DNA of 38,167 nt. Source: Chara braunii (lineage: Eukaryota; Streptophyta; Charophyceae; Charales; Characeae). Numbering within the stretch: the stretch's first letter is position 1; every line of letters starts with the position of its first letter. The position numbers and the translations under genes were made by a program. Below the pieces are notes generated by a model. That model made no database searches and was not told the DNA's origin. It saw only the letters and a list, made by a program, of their open reading frames with translations. Location of the stretch: NCBI GenBank assembly GCA_003427395.1, contig BFEA01000084.1, positions 1,097,838-1,136,004 of the forward strand. The letters are read 5' to 3'. This document shows positions 10,014 through 19,881 of the stretch, in pieces.

Positions 10014-10347
10014 AGGTTGCAGTTGGAGATCGGCAGAAGGGGAAGATCTAGTTTTTTAGCAGCAGACATCCGACGCCTGGTTCAAGGCGAAGAGGTTCTT
10101 TTCCTTTTCCAAAACTCCTACTTTGTCAATCCTCTGGATTCCATAGTAATCAATGCTAGCAGGAGACTCCCGCTCGTATTTTCCTGACATACTCCAAATC
10201 TTTTCTGTATCTGGGACGTTGGACCCGTTTTCCAGCAGGTGATGCTCCCACCAATAGATGGAGCCTCTCCTCAGGTGCTAGTGGTGTCTGCTCTTACCAG
10301 CACCACTAGCACTGGAAGGGAGTTTATTCAAAAAAAAAAAAAAAAAA
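10014..10347 (+). repeat. SINE-A copy 4, best 5'-to-3' copy
   Basis: This copy runs from an upstream segment, through GTTCAAGGC at 10080-10088 (fits the Pol III B-box core GWTCRANNC), the ATCAATGCTAGCAGG segment (10149), the family box (10213-10260) and a CACCACTAGCAC segment, to poly(A) at 10330-10347. Length is about 330 bp. The B-box match and poly(A) tail support a Pol III-transcribed SINE mobilised by a LINE, but no clear A box was found. Confidence 0.65.
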
Positions 10348-11654
10348 TTGAGACAAGGAGGCGCATCTGCCGTGAAGTTCAACTATGGCTCTGGGCCATT
10401 CATCCATTCAACTCTGATCACTATCCCCGTGCATGCACTGACGTTCTAGGCCGTCACATGCAACTTTCCACCACTGCAGTCGCCACCCTGCCGACTTAGT
10501 CTCTGCACGGCTTGCCCGGATCGCACAGTCCGTTGTGGCAATCAGGCGCACTGCCAGCCAGACTACAGTCAGCCCGTCGGGACTTTTCGACTTGCACTCC
10601 ACACGTACTATCTAGCCACCGCTTCCTGGAAGCTGGCAGACGAGTTGAGAGAGAGATTTGCGGACGTGCTTCCGGAATTTATAGTTACGGGATGGGAGGT
10701 AGATACGAGGGAGGATGAAGATTGGGGCAGGGAAGGGTGATGGAGGACTTGGGGATAATCGCTCGGCGAAAGCCATGTTGATCCTTTCGAGTCCGATCGC
10801 AGCCAATCAGAGTCGTCGTGTAATAGGACCTTCCTCTTACACAACGCTTCTCATTGGCTAAATGGGGTGAAGAGAGGATCGACCGGGTTCGTGAGCGTAG
10901 GACTTAGAGTGGGAGGAAGAAGGGTTCGCAGGATAGTGCGAAATGGATCCAAGATTCAGATGATCAAGAAAGAGAAAAGGCGCGCGGGGCGAGAGAGAGA
11001 GAGAGGGAAAATCCATTACAGAGGGAGAGTGAGCGCGGGTGCGAAGGGAGCGTCGAAGATGGCAAGGGGAGCAGAAAGGGGGAAGCTCGCTTGCATGGCG
11101 CCGATCACAAATGCAAAAAGAGGCACCAAAACAGTTACAGATTCCTAAGCCCTTTGCTAATTCAAAAATTGAAATCACCATATCCGCACGTAAAGTAGCC
11201 ACGGGAAAAAGACAGTCCTACGTCCATTCGTATAACCACCAAATTCCCAGAGTTTTCCGCGACGTGGTCAAGAACATTCACGCACAAAAAGGACACGTTG
11301 GGTTCCGTTCATTTCGGAATTTCTAACTGTCGAGCCAAATTCCTAGCGCGCTCGCTAAAGGACGCGTAATTCCCATACATTTCCCAAATTATGAAAATGG
11401 AATTTCAAGAATCAATGAGACTGAAAACACGGGTCTCAGCAAAGCACCTTTAAAGAAAAACAAAGAGGGGCCTTGTAGGCCTGAGCAAAATTTGAAAAGA
11501 AAAACAGAGAGGGGTCCGGAAGATGGCACAGGTTGAGAAGCTGGTACGTCACATATGTGACACCTAGGGGGTTCCAAAATTATGCGATCTCCTGACTGCA
11601 TGCAGAAAAGTTAGTTTACATGGTGGAGGAGGAAGAAGGGGGTGAGAGGATGAA
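10348..11654. other. No recognisable gene
   Basis: Contains a GA-rich simple stretch at about 10990-11010. At 11453-11510, A-rich text surrounds a GGGGCCTTGTAGGCCT hairpin, resembling the hairpin near 6695. A minus-strand frame at 11202-10858 (114 codons) has no motif. Nothing else supported. Confidence 0.3.
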
Positions 11655-12111
11655 TTAGGAACCCAACGTATCAGGAGAGAGACCGTCCACATCAACACAG
11701 ATGATTAAGCCAGAGTTCATGTTCACGCCAACATCAATTGCAATATCTTCGCGAGTCTGCTGGCTCGTGCTGCTAGAACCCCACATATCCAGCCTTGTCA
11801 TGAGCAACTCCCTGCTTCTTGATGGGCGGAGGTTGTCCAAGTGACGCCATCATGGTCCGCGGTGTCTTCACTGGTTCGGCTGCATCATTGGAAGTTCGCC
11901 CAGCGGTAGTCAACAAGGAGAGGGCGGTGGATGGGTCGCGACCATTCGGGTGGGAGGGGAGGGAAGTAATCCGCAGCTTCGTCACCGAGGTCGACGAAGT
12001 GGACGATCCGGTGCGTGCGAGGGAATCGATGATTGGGTCAGGACAAGGATAGAAGGTAGTCAGGATACAAAGAGGGGATAATACGGAGGACATTGTCCCG
12101 TAGGGACTCAT
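11655..12111 (-). pseudogene. Unknown ORF fragment downstream of gypsy element
   Basis: Two overlapping minus-strand frames (12111-11773, Ser/Thr/Pro-rich; 11840-11655, acidic, ending near a DVDGLSP motif) continue the coding-like composition of the ORFs at 12038-13615. No domain recognised. They may be the frame-shifted tail of that protein. Confidence 0.3.
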
Positions 12112-12475
12112 AATCTTCCACAGCGGGAAAGGTCCCGGAGATAATACAATACAACTCCATATGCTTGTATTGTCTCCAAGCGACGCTGAAAAGGAGGATG
12201 TTAGGAGGCATGGAGGGAGAGAGATGGGGAAAGACTGTGCACAGAACTCGCGCGGCGAAATGATGACAAAACAGTTGATTAGCGAAGATACGGTAATTTA
12301 GGGGAAATTCAACATGGGGGAGAGGGGAGAAAGAGAGGTAATCAAGGGGGCGGCGGAAGACGGGATGAGGAGGGAACGTAAAGGCCGGGAGGAGGATGGG
12401 AACAAAGCGCGGAGGGGGCGGATGAGGGAGATGGTGAGCGGGAGCGGCGACGTCGGCGGGAGGTTGCTGCGCCAT
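12038..12475 (-). pseudogene. Unknown ORF fragment (Pro-rich then hydrophobic/helical)
   Basis: 145 codons on the minus strand. The Pro-rich start lies out of frame over the Pro/Arg/Ser-rich tail of the preceding ORF, so a frameshift near 12400 probably joins them. The second half (from about EFPLNYRIF onward to YPDYLL) is rich in aromatic and helical residues and could be a folded domain. Not recognised. Confidence 0.35.
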
Positions 12476-13289
12476 CGTGTCGACTGGAGGCGTCCGAGGG
12501 AACTTCGGGATTTAGAGCGGATCCTCCCCGAATGGCAGATGACGCTCGAGCTGGAGGAGCCTCCCGGGGCTCGGGTGCGGATGCCTCTTCTTCTTCCTTC
12601 GACGTCGACCAGGCTTCCGACTCTTCTTCCTCTGACAGCCCCGTGATGGCTATGCGACCTCGGTCATCGTCTGACGGTACTTCCCCGTTCTCCTGATGAG
12701 CCTTCCAGAACTCGTCAAAGTCGGAGTTATCCGGCGCGAGGTCGTTAAGGTCCAGAAAGCACCAAGCCGTGGGGTCGTGATCGCTCAAGTATTGACAAAA
12801 GTCCTCTGTGCAATTCGCCCAGATTATGATTGGCGTCAACTTCCCCTCCTAAGTCACAGGTTTAACCTGGCTTTTTGGATCGCCCGAATTGAAAGAGATG
12901 ACATCCGTTGGCAGATCCTCAACGATTTGAGAAAGAAACGTGAGGAGTTCGTAGGCGACGGTTGCTAGGCCGCCCTTAGCGATTTCACCATACAGAAGTC
13001 CCACCAATGTGCCGTCGGTTGCCGCCTCCTCTGGCCACAGCCGCGCTAGCACCAGCGATATTTCGTTACAGTGTTCCAACTCCCGATTACTATAATATCG
13101 TGACCAGTGGCATTTCACCGTAAGCATACATACGCTGACCGTCGCTAATTCAGTCCACTTACGTATGAAGGTTGGACTGAAAGGAGGGATCGACGCGGGA
13201 CGGATTTCCAGAGTGAGAAGGGGATCGGCCCAAGATGGCCAGATGGTTGGAAGGTCGGAGAGGAGAGAGAAGGTAGAGAAGCGATTCAT
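12342..13289 (-). pseudogene. Unknown ORF with one in-frame amber stop; acidic and RS-rich tail
   Basis: One frame runs from ATG 13289 to 12342 (about 316 codons) with a single TAG at 12849-12851. The N-terminal about 146 residues are helix-like with several Cys and His but no spaced zinc ligands. The part after the stop begins TPIIIWANCTEDF, then a strongly acidic stretch (EEEESE, KEEEEA) and an Arg/Ser tract (SRRRRRSRSPSPSS). The layout (folded part, acidic linker, basic tail) is compatible with a gag-like or nucleic-acid-binding protein, but no homology is recognised. It follows the integrase on the same strand. It may be a third ORF of that element, or the gag of a second truncated copy. 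Confidence 0.45.
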
Positions 13290-13615
13290 CGGCGTTCGGG
13301 ATAGGGATGAAGATGGGGAAGCGGGCGAGCGGGACGATCTGTGGCGCTAGTCCGAAGAGAGAAGGTGTCGATACACTCAGTCCCCACTACTTTTCGTCCT
13401 GGTCGGGCCAGTCGCTGCCGCCAATCCGCCACTAACACCAGCCTCCACTCGTAAAGACTAGTCACCACCACGTTGCGCCGCTGCATGCTAATAGTACACA
13501 GATCGCCGCTGAAGACCACGATCACCGCCACGTCGCTCTGCGTAGGCCGTGAGAAGCGTTCAAACCCCGACGCTTCTGCCAAGATGACTGTTGAACCCCG
13601 ATCAATCGATATCAT
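13286..13615 (-). CDS. Unknown small ORF overlapping the next by ATGA
   Basis: 109 codons on the minus strand, ATG at 13615. Its TGA stop shares four bases (ATGA, 13289-13286) with the ATG of the next ORF, the arrangement used for stop-restart coupling in some retroelements. Composition is plausible for protein, with several Val-rich segments, but no domain is recognised. Chance overlap cannot be excluded. Confidence 0.35.
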   Translation of the reverse strand: MISIDRGSTVILAEASGFERFSRPTQSDVAVIVVFSGDLCTISMQRRNVVVTSLYEWRLVLVADWRQRLARPGRKVVGTECIDTFSLRTSATDRPARPLPHLHPYPERR

Positions 13616-13767
13616 TACTTCTACGACGGCGCATCAGGTTCGATGACTGAAGAGTTGCGCAAATCGGAGAAGATCATGACAGAGACGAGGGTGCACGACT
13701 TGGCGAAACTACAACGAGGCTCGAGGTTGAAAAAGTTGGGGAGGAAGAACCGGCTCAATGACAAAAC

Positions 13768-15459
13768 TCATGGCGAAGGCGAAGGGGAGGTAGAGTCAGA
13801 CGAAAGAAGGAGAGCAAGTTCTTCGTCTGCGCTGGGGGAAGAAGAGGAAGACGGATTAGGGTTCTCAGAAGGAGAGAGGGAACGAAGGTAGGAGGTATGG
13901 CAGACAATGGGAAGAGAGTTATGGTTGGTGCTGGCCTCAGGCGCGATGCGCACCGTGTTGGCTCCGTTAGGACCGAATTCCACTACGTGAAAACAGCCAG
14001 AGAACTTGGGAGCGAGTTTCCGGTCGCGTGCACATTTGCGTACCTGCACCCGGCTCCCTAGTTTATATTGGTGTTGTGGGCCTGCGTTCCCGTTCCGGGC
14101 CTCGTAGCTACAGACCTGTCTACCGTGGGCTAGTTCGGTCATTTTCTTTCTTTTATGGGCTAGCTTAGGGATAGCCCTTTCCATTAAATCCGCATACCGC
14201 TTATCCTTGACTTTAAGGGCCGGACGCGTATCCCTGCCCCCTTTTTCGGCAATTTCCGAGATACCCCGATTATCGACACATGGAATGCTATTGGTCCGAA
14301 GCTGGAAGGGGGTGAATCCAGTGGACTCATGAGGGGTCACTCGATGGATCCCGATGATTTGGTAGACAATTTCGGGCCAAGGACGCGTGTCATTAGCTGC
14401 TAAATTCTTGCGGAGAGCAGTCTTAATCATGCGGTTCGCATTTTCGGCCAACCCGTTCGACCGGGAAACATGGGGAGCGNNNNNNNNNNNNNNNNNNNNN
14501 NNNNNNNNNNNNNNNNNNNNNNNNNNNNNNNNNNNNNNNNNNNNNNNNNNNNNNNNNNNNNNNNNNNNNNNNNNNNNNNNNNNNNNNNNNNNNNNNNNNN
14601 NNNNNNNNNNNNNNNNNNNNNNNNNNNNNNNNNNNNNNNNNNNNNNNNNNNNNNGCGTGTCATTAGCTGCTAAATTCTTGCGGAGAGCAGTCTTAATCAT
14701 GCGGTTCGCATTTTCGGCCAACCCGTTCGACCGGGAAACATGGGGAGCGATGTGTCAGAGAGTAACGTCACGACACATCAGTAATTCCTCTACCTCAGCT
14801 TTGAATTCAAACTCATTATCGGTTAGAATTTCTTTTGTATCTAAATGGGTATTCAGGAATCGGTCAATGTACCTAGCTATCTTTGAGGCCTTACGGGTCT
14901 TACAGGGGTAGACTTCGATATATTTCAAGAAATGGTTGATCAACACCAAGAGGATAGAATATTCACAACGGTTGGGGGCAGGTGGCACGTCAATATCTGT
15001 CGTGTCCATACCGACTCGCTGGAAAGGGCGTTCTACCTCTGTCGGGACTATCGTGTTCGGCCCACGAATGGGTGCACGGTCGGCCGCACAAACTAGACAG
15101 TTAGCAACCACGTGCTTTACATCATCCCGGATATTAGACCATAACCATCGATTTTGATCGATCGTCGTTTCAATGACACGTATTGCGAAATGAGCGGCTT
15201 GTTCCTCGTGCGCCGATCTAGTCCAGTCATACCTCTGAAATGGGTGGGGAACCGTCAACCATAATCCCAATCCGTTTGTTTTGCGCTTTTTCAAATGACC
15301 GTTGATCCATCGATAATATCGGGACCTCATGGTGGTTCGACGCCTGTCGTGCTTAGTGGGATGGTCCAATGGTTGGCCAGCTAATTTAGCTAATAATATT
15401 TTGTTCGTCCATACTTCCGCCTGTCGGTATTTTTCGTCGTATTCAGGACCGTGAGTTCA
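13768..15459 (-). pseudogene. Ty3/gypsy integrase
   Basis: Integrase joins the element's cDNA to host DNA. In order on the minus strand: a zinc-binding region near 15210-15080 with H-x5-H (HEEQAAH) and CLVC; the core with first Asp in GMDTTDID, second Asp in LTDNEFEF and Glu in AENANR, so the D,D,E triad is present; then a C-terminal region with the typical HESTGFTPFQL and a basic tail ending in SPSPSP. The usual VVVDRFSKY motif reads VLINHFLKY, a degenerate site. The frame is broken by the assembly gap at 14480-14654, and an in-frame TGA (15459-15457) separates it from the PHD-like segment upstream. No chromodomain was seen at the C-terminus. Confidence 0.9.
14385..14749. other. Assembly gap (175 N) with identical 95-bp flanks
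   Basis: 14385-14479 and 14655-14749 are identical, and the Ns fill 14480-14654. The repeated text codes for the integrase segment around the catalytic Glu, which should occur once. The duplication is best read as two contig ends that overlap but were scaffolded with a gap, not as a biological repeat. Confidence 0.93.
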
Positions 15460-15750
15460 GACGGCCTCAAATCGAACCTCCGTAGGAAGTTTGTCCGTTC
15501 TACACAGAGGGCATCTCCATTCCTTATTGCTGGTTCGGTATCGAACACGCATGCCATGCGCGCGATTGACACAAGTGGCACATTCTACCCAGTCAGTGAA
15601 TCCAGACTGAAAGGGATAGCAGTCTACCCCATAAACCTGAGCAATACACATGCAAAAATAGCAGAATTTGTCTGGGAGATTGGCGAGAAAGTCTGAATGA
15701 GCAAGGGGAGAGGAACCGGTGGGAGAGGCAGGAGAAGACGGGGTTGCCAT
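15457..15750 (-). pseudogene. PHD-like zinc finger at the N-terminus of the gypsy integrase frame
   Basis: ATG 15750 opens a 97-codon frame that is in phase with the integrase. PHD fingers bind histone H3 tails. Ligands in C4HC3 order: CYFC, then WVECATC, then C-x4-H (CVNRAH), and finally WRCPLC with the Trp two before the seventh Cys, as in PHD fingers. The sixth ligand (H-x2-C) reads HGMR, so one Cys is replaced by Arg. A Pro/Ser-rich leader precedes the finger. A TGA then separates it from the integrase, but the frame continues unbroken after it. This suggests an ancestral PHD-integrase protein. A RING-like or other zinc ribbon is an alternative. Confidence 0.55.
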
Positions 15751-15760
15751 TGTTCCAAGA

Positions 15761-15812
15761 GAGAGAGAGAAAAAAAAAAAAAAAAAAAGAGGGAGAGAGA
15801 GAGGGACGGGAT
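15761..15812 (-). repeat. Pyrimidine tract (minus strand) between RNase H and integrase frames
   Basis: Plus strand reads (GA)n, about 20 A, then (GA)n. It interrupts pol between the RNase H end and the PHD-like ATG. It may be an expanded simple repeat within pol. Confidence 0.8.
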
Positions 15813-15829
15813 TGAATGAATGTATCCAC

Positions 15830-17310
15830 TTAGCCCTTCGGCACGATCTCCACTTGTCCGTACTGAGGCTCGTTCTTCGGCTCCGGGTCGTGCCACGGGA
15901 TCATCTCCTCACTCCTGGGTACCTTGTCGGGGCGATGCAGTCGTGTCAGTCCGTCCGCGCTGTCATGTCTCTCATGCTTTCGATGTCGGATGTCAAATTC
16001 CATACTCTGCAATGTGGTAGCCCATCGCCTGATCATACCCGAGTAATCCTTGGATTTCTTCAATGCCAACAACGGTTCGTGATTGGTCACCAACGTGAAC
16101 TTCCGGCCATATAAGTACGCTCAGAAGTGACTGATCCCCCACAAGGCCGCATAGCATTCCCCGTCGGGGCAGAGTAGTTGCGCTTACAAGCTGGCATCGA
16201 TTTGGATGCGTATTCCACCACGTGTTCGAGGCCGTCGGGTCCCACCTTGGCCAAGATCGCTGAGATCGCCTCTGGCTGCCAATCGGTGATGAGAACAAAG
16301 GGGTTTTCCGGGTCCAGTCTTATAAGGACCGGAGCCGAAATCAAGGCCGCCTTGAGTTCTCGGAAAGCCCGATCGCACTGCGGGGTCCAGATCAACAGGT
16401 GATTTTTTTTCAACAAGTTCATGAGTGGTCCCGCGATCGCCGCGAACCCTTTGATAAACCTTCGATCGTACGATGCCAATCCCAAAAAGGCACGTACCTG
16501 TGTCACAGACATCGGTACTGGAGCGTCTTTCACGGCTGCTACTTTCTGAGGCCCCGGCTGCAACCCTTGGTCCGTAACCACGTGGCCGAGGAAGGAGATC
16601 TCGGTGAGAAAAAACTGACACTTTTTAACAGCCACCTTGAATCCAGCGTCCCTTAGTGCGTGCAAGGTCCACTCGATGTGTTGTACGTGCCCTTCGTAGG
16701 AACTCGAATACACAAGGATATCATTCATATAGACAATCACACAATAATTGATTATGCACCAGCCGTGTTTTTCGCATGAAGTTCTGGAAAGCCATGTTCA
16801 TCGCGCGCTGAAACGTGGCTGGGGCATTGCAAATCCCCATCGGGCATCGAATCCATTGCCAAGTCCCTTCGAAAAGAATGAAAGTCGTTTTCGGGTGATC
16901 CTCTTTTCGAACAAGAAGATCGTGGAATCCATGGCGAACATCAAACTTGCTGAAAAATCGAGCACTACCAATAACATCAAACAACTCATCGATCCGGGGA
17001 AGGGGATACACATCCTTAATCTTGACATCGTTCAACTTTCGATGCATATGCGAATTCCTCCCACCTTTTTGGGCACAATCACCATCGAAAACGACCATGG
17101 TCCGATGGCGGGTTCGATCCATCCATTAGCTTCAAACTCCTTTATCCTCAGGAATGTGGTCGATCTTTCGGTCGATGAATACCGATAGGGAGTGCAGTTA
17201 ATCGGTAGATGATCCCCCGTAAGGATTGCATGCTCAATCACCTTGGATAATCCAATATCGTTATCATGCACACTCAGCACCTCAACATACCCATGCAAGA
17301 CATCAATCAA
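15830..17310 (-). pseudogene. Ty3/gypsy reverse transcriptase and RNase H
   Basis: Copies element RNA into DNA. Read on the minus strand across three frames. The RT fingers (EANGWIEPAIGPWS, then VPKK) and YPLPRIDELF come first, then FSKFDVRHG (first Asp of the palm), PMGICNAPATFQ, and YMNDILVYSS. The last is the YxDD box with its first Asp changed to Asn. FLGHVV and FLGLASYDRRFIKGF follow. RNase H starts at VLITDWQPEAISAIL and ends with the typical HEPLLAL and ADGLTRL segment. Frame changes fall near 16740 and 16090-16150. With the catalytic Asp lost and two frameshifts, this copy cannot be active. Order PR-RT-RH-IN identifies Ty3/gypsy. Confidence 0.92.
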
Positions 17311-18134
17311 GGATTTTCGGATCTCTCAGGGGACATGACTGGGTATTGTGATCACGGGGCGATCAGATATGTCAAGTGGCGTATCAGTCTAATCCGTCCT
17401 CCGAGATCGTCTGTCGTCCACGTTGGAGAATATGGAGCTACTGGTACGGACCAAGAAGACGGTGACAATCATCTGTGATTCGGCATGACTAATCATTTCA
17501 GTTTTCTTAATTTCGACATCGGTTTCAGAGTCGGTGGTGCTTTCTGCTACTTTGAATCTTGGTAACTCAACCATTTCTTGCATAAGATCCGGAACATCAT
17601 CGATCGGGGTTTCAGCTTCTTGCTTAATTAGGGCGATCATAGCACCTTGCGTGAGCAAGATCTGGGTGGAGAAACGAAAAAATCCAGGTACAGATTCGTC
17701 TGCTGATATCTAGCTCGGAGTGAAAGCGTGCCCTCGTACAAGGTGCGAGGGGGTTCCAAAAAATCAGCCACATCTGAAATCTGCAAGATCGGTTCCCCCA
17801 TAAATGATGTGGCGGGAATTCGTGTTTCTGTTCGTGCGGGAAGAGATGCCGATAGGAAATGGCTAGGTTCGTTGCTTCCTGAGCTCAGATCAAATGTTCG
17901 TGTTGTTGTTGGGATCATTCAAAATTCCTTTTTAGTTTCGTGACCGAACATTTCAACTAATTGTTCTCATTCTCTTTCGCTAGGCATGTAGTTCATCTCT
18001 TCCTCATAATCGCATTCGTCGTACTCGTCATCACCAGCAAGGTGCTGCTCCTCATCATTGTTTGGGGGAGAATCTTCCGAGCTCAGGACCAGGACCATTC
18101 CTATCCGGACAATGCTAGGATTCTTTCTCAACGA
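17311..18134 (-). other. Protease-RT linker of the gypsy polyprotein
   Basis: Broken minus-strand frames (17918-17637 and 17658-17389) with acidic, Glu/Asp-rich text and no enzyme motif. Position between protease and RT and absence of other features mark it as decayed polyprotein linker. Confidence 0.55.
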
Positions 18135-19358
18135 TCAAGTGGAAACTCGTAATGGAAGCATTTGAGGCTTTTCTCCAGTGTGCGTGAGGACAAGATGTTT
18201 GGAGTCGAAGTGTATTCGCGCACCTACAGCCATCGCCCAAGGCAATCCCAACAGTACCGAATAAGAGTGCACATCGATGACTAGCGCGTTAACCAAAACA
18301 TGCACTCGACCCACCTTGACAGCTACATTCTCAGTGATCCCTACTATGTTAATGGCTTCTTCATCGTCCGAGACGTAGTTGTCCTTTCCAGGTAGCGGAA
18401 GGATCGAGTTTAGCCGGCCCGTTTTTCTGACAGTGTCTAGGGATATCGCTACGACCGATGATCCGGTATCGATACGAGCATTGAACGGTTTACCCCAAAT
18501 TTTGCAATCATACTCGACACTTTTCCATAAAACCGACCGATCACGCACGAAGTGATCTTTTTTCTCGTAAGAGATAGTAGCGACCTGCGCCGTTTCAGGT
18601 GCGTCAAGGTCGGTCGCAGGGGGAGAGGTTGCCTCGGCCTCGTCATCCTTCTTCTTCTTTAGCATTCGCTGAACGCGTTGATACATGAAACGTTTTTGAT
18701 TCTTCTGACATTGCTGCAAAAGTTTACGATTTGCTATCTCTGATATGGTTAGCAAGTGTCGTGCAAGGACCGGAACTCGGGTATCCTGTTGCTTGAGCGC
18801 CTGTAGGACATCGATTTCTCCCGTTTGAAACTGCGGTCCGGGTTCAGATCCTCGCTCGACCCATTCGAGCTCATCTTTGCCAGGTCGGATGACTTCGATC
18901 AGTACTGCCAAATGAAGATACTCTGCAGGATCAATGACATCGGCTGCGTCGGAAGATGATCCCGAAAAGGACGCGATGGGGTCGGTCGAAGACGGCTGTT
19001 CGGTAGAGAAGGAGGAGGATTCCCTATCCTTTGTAAGAGTTGCTTTCAACAATGCGGCCACCTGACCTTGATTCAAGGCCACAAGCGCGGCTGCTGGCGG
19101 GGGTTGGTTACGCTTTGGCTGGGGGCATTCACATGCAAAGTGTCCAGGTTGTTTACAGTTGTAACATTCAATCCTCCCTACTGGATTGGCCGCATGAGGG
19201 GGAGCAGGGGGCACTGGTCCAGATACAGTAGGAGCGGTCAGCAGAGGGTACGAAGTAGGAACGGGGCGGGACAGATTAGAATTAGCTTTTATTAGTTTCG
19301 TTATGATCTGTTCCAACCGATCCATTTGAGAAGCCTGCATCTGAATCAGATTTTTCAT
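18135..19358 (-). pseudogene. Ty3/gypsy gag nucleocapsid-protease fragment
   Basis: A 407-codon frame. Residues 1-26 form a probable short coiled coil, then Pro-rich text, then a CCHC knuckle (C65, C68, H73, C78) that binds RNA. From about 285 a retropepsin domain follows with the catalytic ARIDTGSS (D297) and the second flap-side signature LLGLPWAMAVGA (369-380). A Lys-rich stretch (KKKKDDE) precedes the protease. The protease looks whole. The frame stays open upstream of the Met for about 20 codons towards 19420 but no capsid domain is present, and LINE-2 sequence begins at 19402. The element is therefore missing its 5' LTR and capsid. The LTRs expected at both ends were not found. Confidence 0.9.
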
Positions 19359-19401
19359 CCAGAGGCCAGGACCCAGCCAATATGGTTTACCAGGACTAGG
19401 G

Positions 19402-19881
19402 TCAGGGGATTGTCGTTTCCATTTTCCTCCATAATATGCGATCCCACCATCGCCAAATGAATTGGGCGATCGGGCATTGCATAAAAATATGTTCGATGGT
19501 CTCTGCCTTCTTATGGAAATGAAACAGACTCTTGCACCGCTGGCACCACGGAAGTAGCAGTCCTCCTTGTTCTAGATGAGTGCAGTCCGCCAACCAGTTA
19601 TTGGTTGGCAAACATCGGTGGGCAATCTGCCACTGTAGGGAGGTGATCTTCATAGGTTTAGATTTTTGTTCCTTGAACCATTGGATCGGTGAGAGGAGGG
19701 AGCGGTCCACATTTAGATGCCTAGCCCATCGGTCATTAACTTTGTCCCTCGACCGCCTTTTGGGTCTGAGCATTTTGTAGGCTGATTTGACTGACAGTTG
19801 GTGCAGACTTATACGACCACTGTTGGGGCCTCTCCTCCTTTGGGGGGTTTTCCATGTCCATTCCTCTGGATCCAAAGCCAA
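19402..19881 (-). pseudogene. LINE-2 ORF2 C-terminus, zf-RVT domain
   Basis: Matches the zinc-binding region found after the RT in many plant-type LINEs: SVKSAYKML near the start, W...P.K...LQWQIAHRCLPTNNWL in the middle, then WCQRCKS and ETIEHIFMQCPIAQFIW as the Cys-rich finger. The frame stops at 19402, where similarity to gypsy gag begins, so the last part of the domain and the 3' UTR and tail are missing. Confidence 0.85.

Noticed and set aside
12693-12700. CTGATGAG box as a hammerhead
   Set aside because: No GAAA or pairing arms; within an unknown ORF.
576-15459. Alternative genetic code with a reassigned stop
   Set aside because: TAA (1586), TAG (12849) and TGA (15459) each interrupt recognisable or open frames, together with frameshifts, so decay explains them; no single codon is read through.
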